Origin: Craterostigma plantagineum
Taxonomy: Eukaryota; Streptophyta; Magnoliopsida; Lamiales; Linderniaceae
Direction: 5' to 3'
DNA length: 64,000 nt
Assembly: GCA_027422505.1 (NCBI GenBank)
Contig: JAPQWV010000018.1
Coordinates: 14,960,001-15,024,000, forward strand
The notes under the pieces were generated by a model that was given only the letters and a program-made list of their open reading frames with translations, did not search any database and had not been told where the DNA came from. Position numbers and translations under genes: made by a program. Positions 37,269 to 48,303 of this stretch are shown here, one piece after another (position 1 is the first letter of the stretch; each line of letters starts with the position of its first letter).

Positions 37269-38056
37269 GCACGTTAACTTTTTTATGTGGGTAATCAGGT
37301 ACTTTTCACATAGCTGACAATAAGGTTCAGATTGACTTACACTAAACTTAAACGAGTTTGGGGGTTAGTTCTGCTGGACGTCGATGACCGTCTCATAAAT
37401 GATGATGAAGTTCATATCCAATTCACACACTGAATTGACGGCGAGTATGAATATGAGTTATGTGGACAGTTGTCTCATAGGTGACGATAATGTTCAGATC
37501 GAGGTCTCATTAGTTGATGATAATGTTCAAATCCAAAAAGGGGACCACCAAAATATTAAAAGACCACATCGTTGCATGGAATGGAACATACCTGAAAGTC
37601 ATAAATCGATATTCTTTTTCTTTTTTCCTTATCACGGATCAATCGACGATGGGCTTACGCCACGCAATTCTTTAGTCAAAGTTTCAAGTGGATTTGAAAA
37701 TTCGAGACCTTGTGCGATGAGGGTCAACCATACCACTTTTTTAATCTTTGAAAAAGTCAGTAAACCCTTTCTTTTGTTGTGCAATATATTTATTATAGAA
37801 TCAATATATCTCGAGCCTTCAAGAAACCAAGTATATACATCACACACCTGCCATTGATGACTAGGTAAGATGACTTGTAAGTGGGATACTCTCAAGCTTC
37901 TGAAAATCTATTAATATAAACATACGTCAACTTCTATAGTAGTGAAGTGTTATTACAAAGCTTCAAGTTTCCTCTAACTTGTCAAGACTTTTCTCTATTA
38001 CAAAATAAAAACCCATCAACCAATCATGGCAAGAACTTACAAAGCAAAAGCCACAT
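37269..38056. other. Intergenic stretch upstream of the lipid-transfer gene
   Basis: A 152-codon open frame (37,399-37,857, +) has no recognisable domain, contains a homopolymeric Phe run from a T tract, and is probably spurious. Diverged GATGATAATGTTCA-type direct repeats occur at about 37,400-37,540. I see no other feature. Confidence 0.5.
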
Positions 38057-38066
38057 GCATATATAG
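38057..38066 (+). promoter_or_regulatory. Possible TATA box of the lipid-transfer gene
   Basis: GCATATATAG lies about 65 bases before the ATG at 38,128. The distance leaves a short 5' leader of roughly 30-40 bases. Prediction by motif and position only. Confidence 0.45.
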
Positions 38067-38127
38067 TAGAAAAAGAAGATAATACAACATTACCCACTAA
38101 ACTAATTAAGCCACACTATAACCAGCC

Positions 38128-40310
38128 ATGAATAATACCCAAAATTTATCATTACCGATATTCAATACCCTAATTATCTCGATATCGTTCGTCGCTCTCG
38201 TTTCCTCAGACTTCGCCCAGGACAAAAGGCAGTGCGAAGATCAGTTAGTAAGCCTCTCGCCATGCATAGGTTTCGTCACGACAAGGACGAGGCTTTCCAG
38301 TACAACGTGCTGCAATGAGCTACGTAGAGATTACTACAAATCGAAGCTTTGCCTCTGCATCCTCATAAAAGATAGGGACGACCCGAGCTTAGGGTTCAAG
38401 CTCAACGCCACGCTTGCCTCTAATCTCATTCCCATGTGCAAAGTCGAACCGAGTAATACCACTAAATGCCAAGGTAATTAAGACAGTGTTTCATTACTAT
38501 TAGAACTGAGGGCTTCAGCCTAAAACCAATTGGTGATAGCTTGATTTGTTTGATCTGTGGTAGAATATAAATCTCAACAGATACTAACTGATAAACGCAT
38601 TTCAATACGTTTATCGTAGTATTTAATTGGGTTATAATAGAGCTCTAGTAATTATTTTATGCACTTATTCGTCCTATTTACACTTCTTTTGATATTGAAG
38701 GACCTTACGGCGAAAAGGAGCAAAAACGAGGCGAAACGGAGCAAGTACGAAGAAATCAGTTAAACGTCACGGCCGTGACACACCTTGCACCAAGCCGTGA
38801 GTGGAGCCAGAAATCGAAACCAAAGACACCGGAGACATTCACGGTCGTGACTCATCAGGTCACGGGCCGTGAATCGAGGAAGAAAGCAGATTAAGAGAAA
38901 TTCACGGCCGTGACTCCTATTTCACGGGTCGTGACACCGGGCAGTGAACTACGAAGACCATACAGTCAAGTGTCACGCCCGTGACTGGTGATGCACTAGG
39001 CCATGAACCAGGGCAGAGAGTCGAAGCAGAGGCATTCACGATCGTGAAGCTCAGTGCACTTGGCCGTGGCACTTGGCAGAAAGCGCGAAGTAAAGCGATG
39101 ATGGTCACGGCCGTGAAGGCCCATATCCCAGGTCGTAACACTAGCGAATTCCAGTATAAAAGCCCAATTTCGATTCAAAAAGGGGTACACCGACCAGATA
39201 TCAGCCCTAATCCATCAAGAGACGAAAAAGAGCCAAAAGAATAGGGAATTGCATCCCGGAGTGAAAGAAACGGATCAACGACGAATTCACGCCAATTGAA
39301 CGAGGAACGAAGATTCATCCACGCTACTATCCCAGATCCATCAGTAAGATCATGAGTCTTCCTTCCCTGTTTTCTACTTCCTTTGTTGTTTTTCCGTTAA
39401 TTGTGCGTAGCTAAATCTCCTCTGTGTTTGGGATTAGATGAACGCTAGGTTAATTCGTATTTAAGACATATGTTTATCGTGACTCGAGTGCTTGACTATT
39501 CTATCTATGAAGTGTTTCTTCGATTTAATATGTCTATGTGTTAAAGTGAATGTGTTAAAAATTGTTTAGGGCGACAGCTAACAACGATTAGGCCGTTCGT
39601 AGATGATAGGATACGAGTATAGGGCGAAAGCAAATACTCGATCCTCGCCATTAGTAATTACTGAATTTTAGATCCCCGCGAGCGTTTATGGCGACAGCAA
39701 ATTCGTGAGTGGATAGGAAATTTCTGCGATTTAGTCTTAATCACGTAGGAATGATATTTCATTGTCTTAGTCGATAATACCTAGCGGGATTCGAATGCCG
39801 AGCACATCTTTATCATCTAAACGTACTCTTATCAGGTTTAGTAGTGTTCTTTGAATCTCCCATTGCTTTATGATCAATCTGTTAGGATAGTTCGTAATAT
39901 AAACAACCTGCATACTTTATTTAGGTTAGATATCGAGTCGATAGGTTATTACTAGTAATCAGTTTATTCCTCGTGTTCGATACTCGTTTACTCACTTTAC
40001 TGTACTACAAACGATAGGTCTACTACCTATCGCACGTTGGTGATAGTAGTTAAGTATTCGTTTTATTTTATCACTTGTCGCACTTGCAATCTCTATTAGC
40101 ACACCACGTGTCGATCATTAACGATTAGTTAATTGCATTGTTTTTGTCTTTTTTTTCGATTTTGTGTGTGCTGTGTGTGTGTTAGAGCTGCTGCACTTGG
40201 ATCTTAAGTCGCCCGAGGCCGCCGTTTTCAATGAAATCGATTGCAAAGTTAGTGGAACGAGCACTGCAGGTAGCTGTAGGCGTGACATATTAGACACATT
40301 CAATTTCTAA
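38128..40310 (+). CDS. LTPG/YLS3-type lipid-transfer protein, two exons around a solo LTR
   Basis: Exons are 38,128-38,473 and 40,186-40,310, total 156 residues. The splice (CAAG|GTAATT to GTTAG|AG) joins in phase to extend the frame with a LLHLDLKSPEAAVF segment typical of this family. Residues 1-30 form a signal peptide (hydrophobic core about 11-25). The eight-cysteine motif is complete: Cys36, 46, 61, 62, 75, 77, 104 and 114, with the CC and CLC pairs. The KDRDDPSLGF block is characteristic of the YLS3/LTPG branch of PF14368, secreted proteins that bind lipids at the cell surface. Without splicing, the frame stops at 38,481, two codons after Gln115. The tail here (GTSTAGSCRRDILDTFNF) has no obvious GPI-anchor signal; CAG|GTAGCT at 40,269 could start a further intron to an undetected exon. 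The coding intron holds a 1.53-kb solo LTR. Confidence 0.82.
38589..40117 (+). mobile_element. Solo LTR (A-related Athila family) in the lipid-transfer gene intron
   Basis: It starts TGATAAACGCATTTC, ends GTGTCGATCA and is flanked by CTAAC (38,584-38,588) and TTAAC (40,118-40,122), a 4-of-5 duplication. It aligns end to end with LTR A but is diverged. Three exact TCACGGCCGTGA copies lie at about 38,767, 38,902 and 39,107. The open frames inside it are not genes. It has the same transcriptional direction as the host gene. Confidence 0.88.
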
Positions 40311-40696
40311 TATATACATATCGATATTATCTTTGTCATTTGTTATGGGATTTTTTTTTTTAAATGACGACGTATTACTGTTATCTGCAGTTATGATTAT
40401 TACTGTTATTATCTTGATAATGATTGTGTAATGGGGTTTTATTTGTGATTGCAAAACTGTGATCATTGTATGAAGTTATGATTATTCTTGGAAGTATTGA
40501 AAATAAATTTGATGTGTCCAAACTTACGGGAAATTTTTTGTGAAAGACAAATGATAGGATTTCGAGACCGTCGAACTTAATTCAAAATTTGTTTAGACTC
40601 TCACGTCAATTTCGAATATAAATTTTACGATGAGATAAGATTAATTGTTATGGTCTTGTAAGAGGATTTATTGGGATGTCAATATTGAGGAATGAG
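40311..40696. other. 3' flank of the lipid-transfer gene
   Basis: No gene is seen. AAATAAATTTG near 40,501 could be a polyadenylation-related signal. Confidence 0.5.
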
Positions 40697-40701
40697 CTTT
40701 C

Positions 40702-40943
40702 TGTTATAAAAATATTATTGTGATTAATATTTATATTATGATGATATAATTATAGAGAGAAATATTTAGAGAGATGAAGTATGAATAATTTCAATGCTTG
40801 GTGTGTTTTACAATAACAAAATAAAATATTACATTTTCATAAAATAATCACACCTAATTCATAATCTCATCTATTCCAAACTTATTTAACCACTCCATAT
40901 ACATCCACTCCAATATTCCATAATAACTCCATATTTCATAATA
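40702..40943 (-). repeat. 3' LTR of the Copia element
   Basis: This 242-bp copy lacks about 40 bases present in the other LTR, including its TATA-like core. Otherwise the two are nearly identical. Confidence 0.88.
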
Positions 40944-41363
40944 CTTCCCCTTGGATGTATATTCAGGATTATGCCTCGTTAAAACCTTACTAGGAAAAAG
41001 CCAGTGGGATAAAAACCTAGTGAAGGAAAAAAAGTACACAATTCCTTTATTACGCTTTCATATGTTGCCTCATTAAAAACCTTTACTGAGAAAAACACAT
41101 GGGAAAAATCACAACGAATGGAAAAAGAGTGCAACGTGTATTTGCTCCCCCTGATGATATTATCATTTCAAATCTCGAAGTCTTCGAACGCCAATTGAAT
41201 ATATCAATTTTCTAAAAATAATTGGGGGAAGTGCTTTCGTAAATAAATCTGCAAGATTTTCGCTGGATCGCACTTGTTGTACATCAATATCACCATTTTT
41301 CTCCAACTCGTGTGTAAAGAAAATTTTTGGAGAAATATGCTTCGTTCTATCGCCTTTAATATA

Positions 41364-44300
41364 TCATTCCTTTAATTGTGCAATACATGCTGCATTATCT
41401 TCATATAATACCGTCGGAAGTAACTTTTCAGATAATAGCCCACAAGTTTGTTGTATATGCATGATTATCGATCGCCAAATACATTCTCGGCTAGCTTCAT
41501 GAATTGCTAATATTTCAGCATGATTAGATGAAATAGCCGTTAAACTTTGTTTAACTGATCGCCATGAAATGGCAGTTCCTCCATACTTAAATAAATAACC
41601 AGTTTGCGATCGAGCATTATGTGGGTCGGATAAGAATCCAGCATCCGCATACCCAATTAAATCTGCTTGCATCTCATTAGGATAAAAATCCCATATCAGT
41701 TGTTCCTTGAAGGTATCGAAATATTCGTTTAACTCCGTTCCAATGTCTACGAGTTGGCGAATAACTGTATCTTGCCAATAAGTTTACAGCAAATGCTATA
41801 TCAGGTCGCGTATGACTTGTAAGATATATTAGCGCTCTAATAGCACTAAGATATGGTACTTCAGGACCAAGTAGCTCTTCATTATTTTCACGTGGTCTGA
41901 ACGGATATTTATTCACGTCTAACGATCGGACAATCATCGGAGTATCCAATAGATGAGCTTTGTCCATGTAAAACCTTTTCAATACCTTTTTCGTATAAGT
42001 TTCTTGATGTACAAATATTCCATTCTTTAAATATTCAATTTGCAGTCCGAGACAAAATTTTGTTTTTTCGAGATCTTTCATCTCGAACTCCTTTTTCAAA
42101 CAATCAACAGCTTTTGATAACTCTCCAAGAGTTCCAATTATGTTGATATCATCAACGTAAACAACTATAATGACAAACTCATTTTTAGATCCTTTCATGA
42201 ATATACAAGGGCAAGTTTGGTCATTTGTATACCCTTCTTCACTAAAAATTCCCTTAGGCGATTATATCACATATGCCCAGATTGCTTTAATACATAAAGC
42301 AATTTATTAAGTTTAATTGAGTACTCATTTCGTGGCCCTGAATTTCCAGGTAATTTGAATCCCTCGGGAAGCTTCATATATATATCACTGTCAAGTGATC
42401 CATATAAATAAGCAGTGACAACATCCATAAGACGCATACGGGTCCTTCACGTACTGCCAAACTAATTAGATAACGAAAAGTAGTTGCTTCCACCACAGGA
42501 GAATACGTCTCCTCATAATCAATACCAGGTCTTTGCGAAAAACCTTGTGCAACAAGCCGTGCTTTGTATCTCGTAGTTTGACCGTTTTCATTTCGCTTTC
42601 TAACAAAAACCCATTTATAGCCAACTGGCTTTACATTTTCTGATATGCGGACTACAGGTCCGAAAACTTTTCTTCTCAAGTGACTTTAATTTTGTCTCGA
42701 TTGCATCTTTCCATTTTGGCCAATCATTTCTTTGTCTGCATTCTTGTACAGACCTTGGTTCATGATCCTCATTCTCATTAATCTCGTTCATTTCATGTAG
42801 CGCTACGTTAAATGAGAACAGATCGTCAACGTTGACTTTGTCTCGGTTCCATTTAAATTCATTCTGGGTATAGTTTATCGAGATCTCTTCATTATCGTTA
42901 CTTTAAAAAATTTCAGAATTTTCAGGTACCTGAGTTTTATTCTCATCAACATTTATGCCCGTCGACTCTTCTTTTGTCGATAAATCCTCGATTGGACCAT
43001 TCTTATTATTTGCTCCTTTTCGTTTCCGATGATTTTTATCTTTGGAACCCGATGGCCTACCACGCTTAAGTTGCGGCTTAGGCTCGATATCATTCTTTGT
43101 ATGTTCTATAGAAACATCAATTTTTGCAGGAGCATTGACAGCTGATATATATGACTTAGTCACCCTTTTAAGGTCAGTAAAGCTATCTGGCAGTTGATTA
43201 GCTAAGTTTTGTAAATGAATTATCATTTGAACTTCTAGTTCAGATTCGTTCGTTCGAGAATCATAATGATTTAACGATAATTCATTCCAACTAATATTCT
43301 TTTCCAACTGTTTATTTTCTCCCCCTAATGTCGGAAAATTTGTTTCATCAAAATGACAATTGGCAAATCTAGCCGTAAATAAATCTCCCGTTAAAGGTTC
43401 TAAATATTTTATTATCGACGGAGATTCAAATCCGACATATATTCTCAACCTCAAGCGTTGTGGTGGCGCAATTGGAACATATACCGCACATCCAAAAATT
43501 CGTAGATGGGAATATCTGGTTCCTGACCATAAACCATTTGTAACGTGGAGATATCATGTCCCTAACAAGACGAGGGAAGCTTCGACTTCATCAATAATGG
43601 CCTTGCAATTAATTGCAGACGTTTAATCAATGATTCTGCAAGACCTTTTTGCGTATGAACATGTGACACGGGATGCTCAACATCAATACCGATAGACGTG
43701 CAATAATCATTAAATGCCTTGGAAGTAAATTCGCCAGCATTATCAAGGCGTATTTTCTTTATCGGATAATCTGGAAAACGTTCTCTTATCGAATCAACTG
43801 AGCAAGTAATCTCGCAAATGCCATGTTCCTCGTAGATAATAAAGATACATGTGAACATGTACTTGATGCATCAATTGATACTATAAAATATTTAAATGGT
43901 CCACATGATGGGTGTATCGGCCCACAAATATCACCCTCTATACGTTCCAAAAATACAATAGATTCATTCTTTACTTTCATTGGTGATGGCCGAATAATTA
44001 ACTTCCCTTTAGAGCAAGCGATACAAGATAATTCATTAGATTGAAGAACCCTTTTGTTCTTTATCAAATGTCCATGTGAATTTTCAATTATCTTTCGCAT
44101 CTTGAACCGGGATGGCACAGCCGGTCATGCCAAATATTAAATATACTGTTATCGGCAAACTTCTGGTTTGTAACAGCATATGATTCAACTGTTCTAAGAT
44201 ATGTGTAGTATAGTCCAGAATCAAAAGATGGCAATAATTCTATAATCGTTTTATCATTCGAAATTGCCTTTTTTATGTGCAAATATTTGATCTTTCCGTT

Positions 44301-44660
44301 TTGTGCAGTCTCAAAATGATATCCGTTATTTCGAATATCTTTAAAGTTTAATAAATTTCTTTGAGACTTAGGAGAATATAACGCATTCTCAATCATCAGC
44401 CTTGTTCCACGAGGCACTAAAATATTAGCGCTTCCGGAGCCTTCAATTATACTTGTGGTACCCGATATAGTGGTACCACTTGATTTCTTCATGTAAAGAT
44501 GATCAAAATATTTCTTATTTCTCAGAATCGTATGAGTCGTTGCACTGTCTGCAAGACAGAATTCTCCATTGCACATGCTTGTATCCATCGTTTATATCCT
44601 TAATGACAAGCACAAATAATTTATCAACATATATTAACAAAGCAACCATTACAAACATGC
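41364..44660 (-). pseudogene. Copia pol pseudogene (PR, INT, RT, RNase H)
   Basis: Read on the minus strand from high to low coordinates. The protease has the motif CLADSATTH (about 44,555). Next come the GAG-pre-integrase motif IWHDRLCHPG (about 44,125) and a zinc-binding CIAC. The integrase core has Asp in EGDICGPI (about 44,000), Asp in RLDNAGEF (about 43,740) and Glu in KGLAESLIKR (about 43,640). RT begins YKWVFVRKRNENGQ (about 42,610), with the catalytic YVDD at about 42,160 and LGLQIEYLKNGIF downstream. RNase H (41,364-41,672) shows GYADAGFLSDP, SLTAISSNHAEILAI and YEDNAACI. Frame breaks lie near 44,100, 43,790, 43,560, 42,900, 42,680, 42,370, 42,230 and 41,675. Confidence 0.9.
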
Positions 44661-44749
44661 AAATGACTTAAAACAAACGTGACATTTAACACACAATAAC
44701 ATAATGCACAATAGTAAAACATATGATATAACATGTAATTAATATCATA

Positions 44750-45920
44750 TCAAAGCAATTAGAAATCGGCAGGCTCCAAATGGGTACTTTCATTATCGTC
44801 ACCGGAAGTAGATGCGAGTTCACCATGAAGAAAATTTGTTTTGATTTCCTTTCCTTTGCGCTTTTGATCTTTTTGATACAATTCAACAAGATGTTTGGTC
44901 GTGCGACAAGTTCGCGACCAATGGCCCAAACCACCGCAACGTAGCATTCCTCATCATTATTCTTTTGTTCAATGTGCCTCTTCTCATCATTATTATCGTA
45001 ACTTTTCCTATTCTTGGGAAGATTTTGATGACCGCCACGAGTGTTATGATAACCACCACGAAAATTCTGTGAACCACCACCATAGTATCCTCGGCCACGA
45101 CCTCGGCCTTGACCACGACCGCGTCCACGGCCGCGATATCCACCGCGTCCACGTCCAGGACCATTACCTCTATTATTATTATTATTATTATATTATTATT
45201 TCCTCTAACTGCATTCGCTTCAGGGAGTGCAGTCGAATCAGTCGGTCAGGATTCGTGGTTTTCATCAACAGCTCATTATTTTGCTCAGCTGAAAGTAAAC
45301 AAGAAATTAGATCTGAATACTTTTCAAATTTTCTCTGATATTGCTGTTGTAACACAACATTTGATGGATGAAATGTGGTGATGTTTTCTCCAACATATCC
45401 GCATCGGTAATTGTTTCTCCACATAATTTCAACGTGGAAGTAATTCTATAAATAGCAGAATTGTATACGCTTACCGATTTAAAATCTTGTAATAGTAAAT
45501 TCATCCATTCGTACCTTGTATTTGGAAGAATAATAGTTGCCTGGTTGTTATACCTTTCTTTCAGATTTTTCCACAACTCAGCTGGGTCTTTTACTGTTAA
45601 ATATTCACTTTTCAAACTTTCATGGATGTGGTGGCGAAGAAATATAAGCGCTTTTGCCTTATCTTGCGCCGTTGGGGTTTTCGTGGCGTCAACGGTGTCA
45701 CCTCCGCCTCCGCTTGAGCGGTTGTGGTTTTTGGATCGATAATGGTGTCGCCTAAGCCTTTCGCATTCAAATGCACATCGGCATCTAGTGCCCAAGATAA
45801 ATAATTTTTCCCCGAGCTATCAAGCGCAACAAATTCTAAGCTCGCCAAGTTCGACATTATACTCACTCGTGAAATTATCTCGACAGAGGTTGATCGTTGC
45901 CGGAGAGCGCTCGTGCTCAT
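44750..45920 (-). pseudogene. Copia gag pseudogene
   Basis: On the minus strand, gag starts near 45,920. ASLEFVALDSSGKNYLSWALD (about 45,840-45,780) is the typical plant Copia N-terminus. It continues in another frame with FLRHHIHESLKSEYLTVKDP and LWKNLKERYNNQ (about 45,650-45,540). A Gly/Arg-rich region follows (about 45,150-45,000). A zinc knuckle of the form C-x2-C-x3-GHW-x3-C lies at about 44,945-44,900. At least two frameshifts disrupt it. Confidence 0.85.
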
Positions 45921-45924
45921 AACG

Positions 45925-46204
45925 TGTTATAAAAATATTATTGTGATTAATATTTATATTATGATTATATAATTACAGAGAGAAATATTTAGAGAGAGGA
46001 AGTATGAATAATTTCAATACTTGGTGTGTTTTACAATACAACTCAAGGTGCCTATTTATAGGCATCTCAAATACAACCACAAAATAAAATATTACATTTT
46101 CATAAAATAATCACACTTAATTCATAATCTCATCTATTCCAAACTTATTTAACCACTCCATACATCCACTCCAATATTCCATAATAACTCCATATTTCAT
46201 AATA
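45925..46204 (-). repeat. 5' LTR of the Copia element
   Basis: This 280-bp LTR retains the TATA-like core missing from the other LTR. Directly inside it (minus strand) the sequence CGTTATGAGCACGAG occupies the primer-binding position; it is not the 3' end of initiator tRNA. Confidence 0.88.
46053..46060 (-). promoter_or_regulatory. TATA box in the Copia 5' LTR
   Basis: TATAAATA on the minus strand lies inside the perfect palindrome TGCCTATAAATAGGCA-like core. It would direct transcription toward gag. The other LTR has lost it. Confidence 0.6.
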
Positions 46205-46232
46205 CTTTCATATTTATCGAATGAGAACGTTG

Positions 46233-46753
46233 TGTTAGGTCCAGCTCGTGATTGAAAAGTCTATGAGGAAATCATTTTTATTTTCTCTTCCAATGACGCA
46301 TGGCATGACGTCTCATTCGCCTATAAATTGAGATGCTTGGCAAAGCATTCAAACACCCAAAATTGAGAGAAAGAGAGAGCGAGTGAGGGAGAGGAAAAAT
46401 GAGAGGAAAAAAAGAAAAAGAAAAAAAGGGAGAAAATCTTGTCCGGGTGGATAAGGGTGAGAGCGGGTGTAGTTTTTACTGGGTAATTGAGAGTGGGTAC
46501 AAAAACATTACTCGGGTGGGTAAGGGTCTCGGGTTTTGGGTTTAAACACGAGCGTTATTTTGTACGGTGTAATATTCTCAAATATAGTAAAACTATTGTC
46601 TCTCCATGTGTAGGCGATATTCGCCGAACCACGTAAAATCTCGGTAATCTTTCGGTGTCATTTCGGCTTTAATTAATATCCTGAGAAATTGTCGCGGGGT
46701 CCAAATATAACGTCCGCTGGCCCGGAATTAAATAATATCGCTCAACTCCAACA
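46233..46753 (+). repeat. Left LTR of element D
   Basis: This 521-bp LTR ends CTCCAACA. A TATA box (TATAAAT) lies at 46,322-46,328, and a TGACGTCT element lies just upstream at about 46,308. Confidence 0.85.
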
Positions 46754-46755
46754 AG

Positions 46756-46768
46756 TGGTATCACAGCC
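46756..46768 (+). other. Primer-binding site of element D, tRNA-iMet type
   Basis: TGGTATCACAGCC matches the usual TGGTATCAGAGCC with one substitution, three bases inside the left LTR. Confidence 0.8.
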
Positions 46769-48290
46769 AAACCCTGCTGGTATTCTGAGTATGCTCTGTG
46801 GTTGTTGCTGAGTCTGAACTTCCACATCAGAAAAGATATCGGATCATCGATCGGGGGAGCCAGTGTCAGAGCAAGATTGAGGTGATGCCTTGTACTGAAG
46901 AAATGGTACAAGATGGTCATCGTTGATGGGATGCTCGGTGTCGGGCGGAGCTTGTGCGGCGGTGGAGTTTTGTAGAGTTATGGCAATAGTGCTGTGAGGC
47001 AGGACGCTAGCCTTCCCTGGAAATTATCTTATCAGTACTATTTGGGTCGGGCTGTTGAATCTCTGCAATGATAATAGCGACGGATGACAGCAAAGTGCGA
47101 CAATGTGCTAGTGCAGAGGGTTTCACTCTGTGGCAGAAAAGAGTGAAGGATGTGCTCGTGTGTCAAGGCTGGGGATATAAGCTTTGATGGGAGACGAGGA
47201 AAAATCGGAGTAAATGACGGAAATTTTGGGGTCAAGATGTGTCGAAAGAGGATGAAGTAAGGCCCGTTTACTTCTTACCTCTCTTCCTGATTCGGATGAT
47301 AATTAGGTCGCAACCATCTGGTACGAGCCAGTGAAGGCAGTGGATGGTTGTTTGGAGAGGAGGTGGCCAAATTATGGTGATAGTCGGCGTTGGCTATACA
47401 CGGAGAGAGTCGTAGAGGAAGGTGACACGTCAGGGGATTTGGAGACAGCAGCAGGTCCAAATCCAGGTGGCGGGAATGGCATGTGATGCTACAGTGTGGT
47501 GAGTCGGGACACGTAAGGAGAAATTGGCCGACTTGGAGGAAGAAGGACAAGCGGCTAGAAAAATTTCACAACGGAGGTAGCACACGGTTTATCTTAGAGA
47601 CGTTCTCACAGTCTCTAATGATGACGCTCGTTCTCAGGAAGAATGATATTAAATTCGGGTTTGCTCCAAGAGAATATTTTGATGCGTTTCGAAAAATGCG
47701 AACGATTTTTTCGATCTCCATGGGTCCATGGATATCGTTGTGTTGTTCGGTGTGTTGGAACGGGAAAGATCAAAATGGTTGGTGGAGCGGTGCGAATTTT
47801 GGATGGTGTGGCGTTGTCCCAAAGTTGCTAGAATTTAATAAACTTGAGCCGGTCAGATTCCAATGCTATGAAGTTTTCATAGCAGGGGGGTTTGGGAAAT
47901 CACACATGGTGGAAATGATCCTACAAAAGGGAGAAGAGTGCAAATGTTTGTATTGTCTGGACGTGAGTATGGGATATAATACTCAGACTTCGACGGGATC
48001 ACGAAAATCGCGCGCGTGGTATAAAGGCAGATGATGGTGAGAAGGAAATCCTGCTGGAGAAGGGGTTGCATCGGAGTCCCTATTCGGGAGTCGACGGGTA
48101 TAGTCGGCTGACAGCTACACATAGGATTGGTCACTGAGTGAATCAAGTGGTGTAGGATCGGTAATTCTTAATTCAGATTATGTGTAGGTGCTACAAGGAA
48201 GGCCAGTGGGCGTTCGTGGTATTTACAAACGGATTACTCTCATTTTCAGGTTCGCTGGAGTGCTCTCTGGAGAAGATGCTGAATGTCGCT
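46769..48290 (+). pseudogene. Interior of element D with a gag-like zinc-knuckle remnant
   Basis: The longest frame (47,483-48,034, +) begins MMLQCGESGHVRRNWPTW, which resembles a Gag zinc knuckle with the last Cys changed to Trp and the first Cys of the CxxC pair missing. The rest of the frame is rich in Trp, Phe and Cys and matches nothing I recognise. Upstream, the region after the primer-binding site is full of stops. No protease, RT or integrase motifs are found. Confidence 0.5.
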
Positions 48291-48303
48291 GGAGGGAGAG
48301 AAT

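Larger units (their letters stand above)
40702..46204 (-). mobile_element. Ty1/Copia retrotransposon, minus strand, non-canonical LTR end
   Basis: The LTRs are 40,702-40,943 (3' LTR) and 45,925-46,204 (5' LTR). The target duplication CTTTC lies at 40,697-40,701 and 46,205-46,209. With this duplication the LTR reads TATTATGAAATATGG... to ...TTTTATAACA on the minus strand, so it starts TA rather than TG. Domain order on the minus strand is gag, zinc knuckle, protease, integrase, RT, RNase H, which is the Copia order. The purine-rich CCAAGGGGAAG (minus) precedes the 3' LTR. All coding regions have frame breaks. Confidence 0.92.

Noticed and set aside
37399..37857. 152-codon frame upstream of the lipid-transfer gene
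   Set aside because: No domain or signal peptide, a homopolymer Phe run, and repeat-like sequence; kept only as an intergenic note.
47483..48034. 183-codon frame in element D as a new zinc-finger gene
   Set aside because: It lies between matched LTRs and PBS/PPT, and the only motif is a damaged Gag-type knuckle.
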